Shown here piece after piece: positions 33,673 through 41,797 of a stretch of DNA of 64,000 nucleotides. The notes below the pieces were generated by a model, which searched no databases, was not told where the DNA came from, and saw only the letters and a list, made by a program, of their open reading frames with translations. Position 1 is the first letter of the stretch. Every line of letters starts with the position of its first letter. The stretch is from Mediterraneibacter glycyrrhizinilyticus (GTDB lineage Bacteria; Bacillota; Clostridia; Lachnospirales; Lachnospiraceae). Both the position numbers and the translations under genes were made by a program. Where the stretch lies: the NCBI RefSeq assembly GCF_015560805.1, contig NZ_JADMSO010000004.1, forward strand, positions 1 through 64,000, written 5' to 3'.

Positions 33673-36462
33673 ATGTTGAGAATTACAGATATAACCTGTG
33701 AGCATCAAGCGCGACCGTTGGCGATTACAACACCGCATCCGAGATTTTCATGGAAATTGGAATCGGATGAAAAGGATACGATACAAACTGCATATCAGAT
33801 CCAAGTATGGACGTCTGAGAACCAATTGATCTGGGACAGCGGACGTATTGAACACCGTCATACATATGATATTGTATACGAGGGTACAGTACTGAAATCA
33901 GCGGAACGTTACATTTATCAAATTCAAGTATGGGACAATCACGGAAATACTGCAACAAGCGGAAGACAGAGATTTGAAACGGCTTATTTTCAAACGAGTG
34001 ATTGGAAAGCATGTTGGATCGAGCCGGATCCGCTTCCGCAGCTTCCGGAGAATCCGCTTCCGAAAGCGCAGGAAATCTGGAATGAGTGTCTGATGGCGAT
34101 GATGCGCGGAGAGCAGCCGAAATATTATATGGATGGCGACATCTGGGATACGCTGCCGACAGAACCTTACGATCCGCCGGTACGTTTCCGCAGGATATTT
34201 GAGTTGGAAGAAAAACCGGAATATGCAAAAGTCTTTCTGACGGCGCATGGGATTTACAGCTTGTCGGTCAACGGACAAAAAGTGCCGGGAACTTTGCTGA
34301 TGCCGGGATTCACCACTTATGACAAACGTCTGAAATACCAGGCATATGATATTACAGATTTTCTGAATGCGGGAAAGAATGCGCTTTCCGTTACCGTGGC
34401 GGACGGTTGGTATAAAGGAAAGATCGCGCTTGGTAAGGGCTGTGAATATGGAGAAGTACCGGGAATGTTGATGCAGATGGAAATCCGGAATACGGACGGA
34501 ACAAGGACGCAGTTCTGCTCAGATGAAGCATTTACATATTCTTTTGACGGACCGATCCGGTATGCGGATTTATTCTTGGGAGAATGTGTGGATGCACGAA
34601 AAGATGACGGAGATCCGTCGGAAATTTCTTATGAAGCGAAAAATTGGGAAAAGGTAAAGACAGCAAAAAAGGATCTGTATGATTTTGCGGTTTTAACGGC
34701 GCAGAATGTACCGGAGATCGAAGTTTATGCGGAAATTCCGGCGAGTGAGATCCTGACGACACCGAAAGGCGAAACGGTCGTGGATTTCGGACAGAACATG
34801 GCAGGAACCATTCGGGTTGAACTATCTGCAAAAGAGGGAGAAGAAATCTGTTTTGAACATGGAGAGACGCTGGATAAAGACGGAAACTTTACCTATGCAT
34901 TCACAGATACGACCCGGGCGCAGAAAGATGTCTATATCAGTGCGGGAAGAGAGTCGGAAGTATTTGAACCGGAGTTTACTTATCATGGATTCCGTTATGT
35001 GAAAGTGACAGGCGGAGAAAACTGGAAACCGGAGCAGTTCACCGCGAAAGCGATCAGCAGCGCCAATCCGGTGATCGGAAGCTTTCAGTGCTCGGATAAA
35101 AAATTAAATCAGCTTCAGCACAATATATACTGGAGTCAGCGTTCCAATACGATCGGAACGCCGACAGACTGTCCCACCAGAGAGAAAGCCGGATGGACGG
35201 GAGATGTGGTCGTGTATGGCGCGACAGCTCTTTACAATCAGGAGATGACGGTATTTTTTGAAGACTGGCTGGAAAGCATCAGAAAAGAGCAGAATGAAGC
35301 CGGACATGTGCTCAATACGGTTCCGCTGATAAAAAATTATGTGCAGCAGACGATGGCAGGCTCTCTCGGATGGGGAGACGTGATCCTGACATTGCCGATG
35401 CAGTTGTATCATTTGAACGGAAATAGAAAAGCGTTGGAAGAGAATTATGACGCGATGGAAAAATGGATGAAAGCGATGCAGAAAGCCGCATATGAAGTGC
35501 CGGGACAATTACCGTTTGGCATGGGAATGTCGGAGGAGACGGAAGAGGAAGAAACGGAAGACCGCCATAAACAGAATCAGCATTATCTGATCAATACCGG
35601 ATTCCATTTCGGGGACTGGTTGGTGCCAAGTGTGAAGAATGAGGCGGGATTTTCCGATGGACCGGCATCCTCTTTCCTTACAATGAATGTAGTAGACACC
35701 GCGCTTTTGGCGGCGGATGCGGATCTGCTTTCCGAGATTTCCGAAATCCTTGGGAAACCGGAAAAAGCAGAAGAATATAAGAACTATGCGTGTCGGGTAA
35801 GAGAAGCATTTCAGGAAGAACTTTGCGAGGAAGATGGAAAATTAAAACAGGAAATGCAGGGAAATTATATTCTGGCATTGAAACATCATATGATTTCAAA
35901 AGAAATGGAAGAGAAGTTCGCAGAGCGTCTTGCGGAGATGATCGTGGAAAATGAAAACAAACCGGATACGGGATTCATGTCGGTGGCACATATTTTAGAT
36001 GTACTTTGTGATCACGGATATCGGGAACTGGCATGGAATGTACTGACGCAGAAAGGCTGTCCGGGATGGATCTACGAAGTGGAGCATGGTGCGACGACGA
36101 TGTGGGAAAACTGGGATGCGATCCGTCCGGACGGTCAGGTGGACGGATGTTCCTTTAACCATTATGCATTCGGATGTGTGGGAGATTTCCTGTACAGAAG
36201 AGTGCTTGGAATTCAAAATGCGGGAATCGGATATGACAGGATTCGCCTGGAACCGGGATATGACTTTCCGCTGGACTGGGCAGAGGGAACGTATCATTGT
36301 GTGCACGGGGAGATCACGTTACGCTGGAAAAAAGAAAAAGACGGCATCACGATCAGTGGAAACGTACCGGTGAATACAGAAGCGGTACTTGTGCTGCCGG
36401 ATGGAAGTGAGAAAAAATTAAAAAGTGGAAAATTTGAAATAAAGAACAAAAGTATAATATAA
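33673..36462 (+). CDS. GH78 alpha-L-rhamnosidase-like protein, divergent (GH78-1)
   Basis: A 929-residue GH78 family protein. An N-terminal beta-domain starts LRITDITCEHQARPLAI and HPRFSWKLES; further beta-sandwich domains precede an (alpha/alpha)6 barrel and a C-terminal beta domain. The catalytic segment reads TDCPTREKAGWTGD, where the two other GH78 proteins have TDCPQRDER. The second catalytic Glu lies in GATTMWENW. It has an Asp/Glu-rich insert (EETEEEETEDRHK) and lacks the shared C-terminal module. No signal peptide, so cytoplasmic. AAAAGGAGAG precedes the ATG. It heads a GH78-GH3-symporter operon. Substrate may differ from plain rhamnosides. Confidence 0.88.
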   Translation: MLRITDITCEHQARPLAITTPHPRFSWKLESDEKDTIQTAYQIQVWTSENQLIWDSGRIEHRHTYDIVYEGTVLKSAERYIYQIQVWDNHGNTATSGRQRFETAYFQTSDWKACWIEPDPLPQLPENPLPKAQEIWNECLMAMMRGEQPKYYMDGDIWDTLPTEPYDPPVRFRRIFELEEKPEYAKVFLTAHGIYSLSVNGQKVPGTLLMPGFTTYDKRLKYQAYDITDFLNAGKNALSVTVADGWYKGKIALGKGCEYGEVPGMLMQMEIRNTDGTRTQFCSDEAFTYSFDGPIRYADLFLGECVDARKDDGDPSEISYEAKNWEKVKTAKKDLYDFAVLTAQNVPEIEVYAEIPASEILTTPKGETVVDFGQNMAGTIRVELSAKEGEEICFEHGETLDKDGNFTYAFTDTTRAQKDVYISAGRESEVFEPEFTYHGFRYVKVTGGENWKPEQFTAKAISSANPVIGSFQCSDKKLNQLQHNIYWSQRSNTIGTPTDCPTREKAGWTGDVVVYGATALYNQEMTVFFEDWLESIRKEQNEAGHVLNTVPLIKNYVQQTMAGSLGWGDVILTLPMQLYHLNGNRKALEENYDAMEKWMKAMQKAAYEVPGQLPFGMGMSEETEEEETEDRHKQNQHYLINTGFHFGDWLVPSVKNEAGFSDGPASSFLTMNVVDTALLAADADLLSEISEILGKPEKAEEYKNYACRVREAFQEELCEEDGKLKQEMQGNYILALKHHMISKEMEEKFAERLAEMIVENENKPDTGFMSVAHILDVLCDHGYRELAWNVLTQKGCPGWIYEVEHGATTMWENWDAIRPDGQVDGCSFNHYAFGCVGDFLYRRVLGIQNAGIGYDRIRLEPGYDFPLDWAEGTYHCVHGEITLRWKKEKDGITISGNVPVNTEAVLVLPDGSEKKLKSGKFEIKNKSII

Positions 36463-36556
36463 AAAACAAAAATGAAATCCAAAGCAACTTGCATTTTGTA
36501 AAATAAATGCATCAAATGAGTTGATTTTATGAAGACAAAAGGAGTGGAAGCGAGGA

Positions 36557-38830
36557 ATGAAAAAGGAAGATATCCAAAATCTGATTTCTCAGATGACCTT
36601 GGAAGAAAAAGCGGGAATGTGTTCCGGCGCTGATTTCTGGCACCTGAAAGGCGTCGAACGTCTGGGGATTCCGTCGGTCATGGTGACGGATGGACCGCAC
36701 GGGCTTCGGAAACAGAGTGAACAGGCAGATCATTTGGGAATCAATGAAAGTGTGAAAGCCGTATGTTTTCCGACCGGATGTGCAACAGCGTCCAGCTTTG
36801 ACAGAAATCTGCTGAGAAAATTAGGAGAGACGATCGGGCAGGAATGTCAGGCGGAAAATGTGAGCACGATTCTTGGTCCGGCGATGAACATCAAACGTTC
36901 TCCTCTGTGTGGACGTAACTTTGAATATTATTCGGAAGATCCGCTTGTGGCATCTGAGATGGCGGCAGCATTGACGGAGGGCGTACAGAGTCAGAATGTG
37001 GGTGTCAGTATGAAGCATTTTCTGGCGAATAATCAGGAGAAACGGCGGATGACCAATTCTTCGCAAGTGGACGAACGGACGCTCCGGGAAATCTATCTGG
37101 CGGCATTTGAGGGCGCAGTCAGACAGGCGAAGCCCTGGACGGTGATGAATTCTTATAACCGGATCAACGGAACCTATGTGGGAGAGAGCAGAGAATACCT
37201 GACAGACATCCTGCGTGACGAGTGGGGATTTGACGGATACGTCATGTCTGACTGGGGCGCGGTCAATGACCGTGTGGAGGCGTTGAAAGCAGGTATGGAT
37301 CTGGAAATGCCTGCTTCCGGCGGGATCAACGACGCATTGATCGTGAAAGCGGTCCGGGATGGAAGTCTGGATGAAAACGTAGTGGATCAGGCATGCGAAC
37401 GGATTTTGGATATTATTTTTAAATTCACGGAAAATCGTCAGGCGGACGCAGTATTTGAGTATGAGAAAGACCATGAACTGGCAGCGGAGGCGGAGAGCGA
37501 TTGTATCGTTCTTTTAAAGAATGAGGATGAGATTCTTCCGCTTGCAAAGGAACAGAAAGTTGCCTTTATCGGAAAATATGCCGAGACACCGAGGTATCAG
37601 GGCGGCGGAAGTTCCCACATCAACAGCTGGAAAGTGGAATCTGCGGTGGAGGCAGTCAGGGAAATCGCTGAGGTGACATTTGCCGGAGGATTTGAAGACG
37701 ACGTCGACGAGGTAAATGAAGAATTGCAGAATGAAGCGATCCGTATTGCTCAAGAGGCTGAAGTTGCCGTCATCTTCGCCGGATTGCCGGACAATTTTGA
37801 ATCGGAGGGGTATGACCGGAAGCATCTGGATCTTCCGAACTGTCAGAATGATTTGATCGAGAAGATCTGTAATGTGCAGAAAAATACGATCGTTGTACTG
37901 CATAACGGATCGCCGGTGACTATGCCGTGGAAAGACAAAGTAAAAGGAATCGTGGAAGCATATCTGGGAGGCCAGGCAGTCGGAAAAGCGGTTGTGAACA
38001 TCCTTTATGGAAATGTAAATCCAAGCGGCAGACTGGCAGAGACGTTCCCGCTTCGCCTGGAAGATACGCCGTGTTATCTGACCTATGGAAAAGGCGTGGA
38101 TGAAGCGGTATACAGCGAGGGTGTGTTTGTAGGATACCGTTATTATACGAGCAAAAAACAGGAAGTGCTGTTCCCGTTCGGTTATGGACTTTCCTACACG
38201 ACATTTACATACAGCAATCTGAAACTGGATAAGAGCGCTATGACGGATCAGGAAGCTCTTACCGTTTCCGTCGATGTGGAAAATACAGGAAACCGCGCAG
38301 GAAAAGAAGTGGTTCAGATCTATGTAGCGCCGGGAGAATCCGAGACTGCACGTCCGGTAAAAGAACTGAAAGCATTTGATAAGATCGAGCTCGCACCGGG
38401 GGAAAAGAAGACAGTGGTATTTGAATTGGATGCAAGGGCATTTGCATACTGGAATACAGAGATACATGACTGGTTTGTGGAAAGCGGAGTCTATGAGATT
38501 CAGGTCGGCAAGAATGCAGAGGATGTGTTGCTTTCTGCACCGGTTCAGGTAGAGGGTACGAAAAAAATCAAGAAAATCTACACATTGAATACATGTATGG
38601 GAGAACTGATGCGGGATGAAAAAGCCGGAGTAATTTTCGGACAGATGATGAGCGGTAACAAACAGGCATCGGAGATGGCAGAGGCAAGTCAGGAAGATTC
38701 GTCCGGCGCAGTGAACGCAGAGATGATGGCGGCTATGATGAACGATATGCCGCTGCGGCAGTTGTTAAGCTTTGTGCCTGGGATGACAAGAGAAGCGTTA
38801 GAACAGATTCTCGCCGCAGTGAACCAATAA
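36557..38830 (+). CDS. GH3 beta-glucosidase-like hydrolase
   Basis: A 757-residue GH3 enzyme, expected to remove beta-linked glucose or related sugars. Domain order: TIM barrel with KHFLANNQE and nucleophile Asp232 in YVMSDWGA, then alpha/beta sandwich with NFESEGYDRKHLDLP, then FN3-like domain (YTTFTYSNL to WFVESGVYEIQVG). The C-terminal 83-residue module starts YTLNTCMGEL. No signal peptide. It follows GH78-1 by 94 bases and precedes a symporter by 24, so one operon is likely. Confidence 0.93.
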   Translation: MKKEDIQNLISQMTLEEKAGMCSGADFWHLKGVERLGIPSVMVTDGPHGLRKQSEQADHLGINESVKAVCFPTGCATASSFDRNLLRKLGETIGQECQAENVSTILGPAMNIKRSPLCGRNFEYYSEDPLVASEMAAALTEGVQSQNVGVSMKHFLANNQEKRRMTNSSQVDERTLREIYLAAFEGAVRQAKPWTVMNSYNRINGTYVGESREYLTDILRDEWGFDGYVMSDWGAVNDRVEALKAGMDLEMPASGGINDALIVKAVRDGSLDENVVDQACERILDIIFKFTENRQADAVFEYEKDHELAAEAESDCIVLLKNEDEILPLAKEQKVAFIGKYAETPRYQGGGSSHINSWKVESAVEAVREIAEVTFAGGFEDDVDEVNEELQNEAIRIAQEAEVAVIFAGLPDNFESEGYDRKHLDLPNCQNDLIEKICNVQKNTIVVLHNGSPVTMPWKDKVKGIVEAYLGGQAVGKAVVNILYGNVNPSGRLAETFPLRLEDTPCYLTYGKGVDEAVYSEGVFVGYRYYTSKKQEVLFPFGYGLSYTTFTYSNLKLDKSAMTDQEALTVSVDVENTGNRAGKEVVQIYVAPGESETARPVKELKAFDKIELAPGEKKTVVFELDARAFAYWNTEIHDWFVESGVYEIQVGKNAEDVLLSAPVQVEGTKKIKKIYTLNTCMGELMRDEKAGVIFGQMMSGNKQASEMAEASQEDSSGAVNAEMMAAMMNDMPLRQLLSFVPGMTREALEQILAAVNQ
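38579..38827 (+). other. Shared C-terminal module, copy in GH3
   Basis: 83 residues from YTLNTCMGEL to the end, including MPLRQLLSFVPG and LEQILAAVNQ. Same length as the GH2 copy. Confidence 0.75.
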
Positions 38831-38854
38831 AAAGAGGAAGAGAGGAAATGTAAC

Positions 38855-40282
38855 ATGGGAAAGAAAAAAGAACTCGGTGTTGACCGGATGGGCGTACAGA
38901 AAAGTATGCGCAAGATCGATTATTTCGGCGACGGACTCGGACAGATCCCGCTGAACATTATGAGCGGACTTGTCGGACAGCTGACCTATTTCTACACGGA
39001 AAAGGTAGGACTGGCAGCAGGAATGATCGGAACGATGCTGTTAATTGCAAAGTTGTTTGATGCGGTGACGGATTTGATCATGGGTAAAATCATGGATGCG
39101 GGACATTCGCCGAAAGGAAAATGCCGTCCGTGGTTTTTGAGAATGGCGATTCCGACTCTGGTCATGATCGTGATGCTGTTCACGGTTCCGAAAAATGCCG
39201 GATCCGGATTTCAGATGGGATATGTACTTATAACAAATATTCTGCTTTCGGCAGTCGTTTACACAGCAATTGCAATTCCTTACGGAGCGCTGATGGCAGT
39301 GCGTACCGCAAGTTCGGAAGAACGCGGCAAGATGGGAACGTTCCGTTCGGCATTCGGTTACATTGCCGGAATGTTTATCGCGATCCTGCTCGTTCCGGTG
39401 ACAAATATGCTGGGCGGAGATCAGGCGGCATGGATCAAGCTGGCTGTGATCCTGGCAGTTATTTCATTCGTATCTCTGCTTGTATTATATAAGGTTACAA
39501 AAGAAAATGTCACAGTGCAGGCGGCAGAAACCGGTGGTGAAAAAGCAGAAGCAGAAAAAGAAGACGATGTTTCTTTTGCAGAGGGATTAAAACTTTTATT
39601 TAAAAACAAATATTGGGTACTGATGCTGGTTGCCAATATGCTGATGAGTGTGTCTTATGCGTTGGCAGGATCAGGCGGTACTTATTATGCAGAATATATT
39701 CTGGGAAACGACAACCTTGTGGCGCTGCTCGGAGCAGTCGGATTGATCCCGACATTCCTCGGATTCATTTTAGTAGGGCCGTTAGCAGGCAAGTTCGGAA
39801 TGACGAAAACAACAGTGGGCTGTGCGGTACTCGGAGCCGCAGCGTGCGTTGTCAGAGCCTTTACGCCGTACAGTATTGTAAGCTGTATTTTAGGAGGCGC
39901 TTGTACAACATTTGCAACGATTCCGATGATGTGTCTGTTTGGCGCTATGGTAAACAACTGTGTCGAGTATAACGAATGGAAATTCGGAAAACGTCTTGTA
40001 GGTATGACAAACAGCGCAAGTTCCTTTGGCGGAAAAATCTCCGGCGGTATCGGCGGTTCTCTGATCGGATGGCTTTTGGGAGCGGCAGGATATAATGCAA
40101 TGCTGGAAGTACAGCCAAAAGCGGTTGATACGGCAATTTTTGCATTCTCCATCTACATTCCGCTGGCACTGTTTATCGGACTGATTATTCTTTTGAAGAT
40201 GTATGATCTTGAGAAGAAATATCCGGAAATCATGGCGGATCTGCAGGAAAGAAGAGCGAAGAAGAACTCGGAAGCCAAATAA
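38855..40282 (+). CDS. GPH family sugar:cation symporter (MelB-like)
   Basis: A 475-residue protein with twelve predicted membrane helices of the glycoside-pentoside-hexuronide family in the MFS. The N-terminal YFGDGLGQIPLNIMSGLVG, the MelB-like AKLFDAVTDLIMGKIMDAG with Asp cation site, and the Cys-rich GAAACVVRAFTPYS are typical. It is the last gene of the GH78-1 operon and is the probable importer of the glycoside. A charged C-terminus (LQERRAKKN) faces the cytoplasm. Confidence 0.92.
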   Translation: MGKKKELGVDRMGVQKSMRKIDYFGDGLGQIPLNIMSGLVGQLTYFYTEKVGLAAGMIGTMLLIAKLFDAVTDLIMGKIMDAGHSPKGKCRPWFLRMAIPTLVMIVMLFTVPKNAGSGFQMGYVLITNILLSAVVYTAIAIPYGALMAVRTASSEERGKMGTFRSAFGYIAGMFIAILLVPVTNMLGGDQAAWIKLAVILAVISFVSLLVLYKVTKENVTVQAAETGGEKAEAEKEDDVSFAEGLKLLFKNKYWVLMLVANMLMSVSYALAGSGGTYYAEYILGNDNLVALLGAVGLIPTFLGFILVGPLAGKFGMTKTTVGCAVLGAAACVVRAFTPYSIVSCILGGACTTFATIPMMCLFGAMVNNCVEYNEWKFGKRLVGMTNSASSFGGKISGGIGGSLIGWLLGAAGYNAMLEVQPKAVDTAIFAFSIYIPLALFIGLIILLKMYDLEKKYPEIMADLQERRAKKNSEAK

Positions 40283-40320
40283 CAGAATGAAGTAAATTGT
40301 ATATTTGAAAAAGTATATGA

Positions 40321-40364
40321 AAAAAGTCGGTAGTTTATCGGTTATGATAAGCTATCGGCTTTTT
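40321..40364. terminator. Terminator after the GH78-1/GH3/GPH operon
   Basis: AAAAAGTCGGTAG pairs with CTATCGGCTTTTT around an inner TTATCGG/ATAAG part. It is likely to serve the convergent AraC gene as well. Confidence 0.85.
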
Positions 40365-40391
40365 GCGGTTCTGTTTTTGAATGTTGAAAAT

Positions 40392-41621
40392 CTATCGCTC
40401 GTTTTCCAGCAGCCCTCTTCCATATAGTTCCGGTTGTTTGCGGAACTGAAGCGGCGTGACATTGTACTGCTTTTTAAAAGATGTCTGGAAATGGCTCTGG
40501 CTGGAGAAACAGAGGTAATTGCTGATCACGCTGAGCGGTTTATCTGTGAACTGCAGCAGATGTTTCCCCTCTTCCAGTTTACAGCGCAGTATAAATGCAC
40601 TGAGTGTGAAACCAAGCTGTTCTTTGAAATAAGTGGAAAAGTAGGATCGACTGAATCCTACATGATCGGCAACTTCCGCTGCTGTGATCGGACAGTTGAT
40701 GTTTTGAAGAACATATTGGATCGCCCGCTGCAGTGCTTCGTCGGAAGTCTTTGGGATCAGTTTGTCTTTTACTTTTTGGGCAAATGCAAGAAGCATCTGC
40801 AAATTCAGATTCTGGACGGCAGAGGGATCGTTTAAGTTTTCCGCAGTCTGAATGTATAAATCGGACATCTGGAACGCTTCATCGGCATCTACGCCACTGG
40901 AAATTGCGCGTCGTGTCGCGAGAGCTGTCATGATGATGTGTATATTTTTTGTCTGTCGAAGCTGGTTTGGCGCAATGGTTCCGGAATGGATCACGGAGGA
41001 TTGCAATGTCATATTTTTTAAACCGTCCACATCGCCGGATTCGACAAAATGCAGGATCATGGACTCGATCTCGAAAGAGTTATTGTGTTGGAAATCTTCT
41101 TTTTGCTGATAGAAATCTTCCGTTTGTTTTTCCGTATGCTCATATGGAACGATGGTTCTCTCTGAGTCCAGCAAGTCAAAGTGGGTGCGCATTTCATGGT
41201 TCAGAAAATAATTGAAAACAGCAGCTTTGGCCAAAAGCCCGCTCAAAGCAATCGGCGGAATCAGTTGGAAAAAGTGTTTGAAATCTTTACGATCTTCCTG
41301 TACAACGACATAGTCTGCGTACATCGTATGAAAATCAGCGTCGGTAAACGGAATATAGTTTGCAGGACCTAAAACGACGCACAGTTCCGTCTGGTCTTTT
41401 GGCTTTACAGCGACAAAATAAGCTCCGTACGGAGTTGAGAGATGCGCGATATCGTCGGTCATCTCTGCAAATTCTTCGATGTAATGTTTCGGCGGATAGG
41501 TACAGGCGGACTGCTCGGGAAATGCCTGTAATAAGGTATTGTTCCGGTAAATATAAACAGGAATACCGGAATCCAGATGGTTTAACTGGCAAAAATCTTT
41601 TATATCTTGCAATGGAATCAT
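40392..41621 (-). CDS. AraC family transcriptional regulator
   Basis: A 409-residue regulator. The N-terminal 280 residues are a sensor region (YAVKP- and DADFHTMYADYV-type sequence of a domain common in Firmicute AraC proteins). The C-terminal 100 residues hold two HTH motifs (ITAAEVADHVGFSRSYFSTYFKEQ and PLSVISNYLCFSSQSHFQTSFKKQ). It is divergent from GH78-2 with a 176-base gap that holds TTACCGGTAA, and it lies next to the end of the first operon. It probably activates one or both. Confidence 0.9.
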   Translation of the reverse strand: MIPLQDIKDFCQLNHLDSGIPVYIYRNNTLLQAFPEQSACTYPPKHYIEEFAEMTDDIAHLSTPYGAYFVAVKPKDQTELCVVLGPANYIPFTDADFHTMYADYVVVQEDRKDFKHFFQLIPPIALSGLLAKAAVFNYFLNHEMRTHFDLLDSERTIVPYEHTEKQTEDFYQQKEDFQHNNSFEIESMILHFVESGDVDGLKNMTLQSSVIHSGTIAPNQLRQTKNIHIIMTALATRRAISSGVDADEAFQMSDLYIQTAENLNDPSAVQNLNLQMLLAFAQKVKDKLIPKTSDEALQRAIQYVLQNINCPITAAEVADHVGFSRSYFSTYFKEQLGFTLSAFILRCKLEEGKHLLQFTDKPLSVISNYLCFSSQSHFQTSFKKQYNVTPLQFRKQPELYGRGLLENER

Positions 41622-41678
41622 ATTTCTTCACCCCATGGAATCAATGAAAAGCTGCGCGAAGCAATGGTATATTTGATG

Positions 41679-41688
41679 TTACCGGTAA
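41679..41688. promoter_or_regulatory. Palindrome in AraC/GH78-2 intergenic region
   Basis: TTACCGGTAA is a perfect 10-base palindrome within an AT-rich divergent region. It may be a regulator site, but no second half-site is clear. A GAACAAATCT at 41704 is shared with 33539. Confidence 0.3.
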
Positions 41689-41797
41689 ATTATATAAGAA
41701 ATCGAACAAATCTGCAATAAAAACGAAGATGTTAAAAGTAAAATAACAATAATATCAGAAAAATATCAATCTATGAAATTAAGGAGGAAACGACGAT

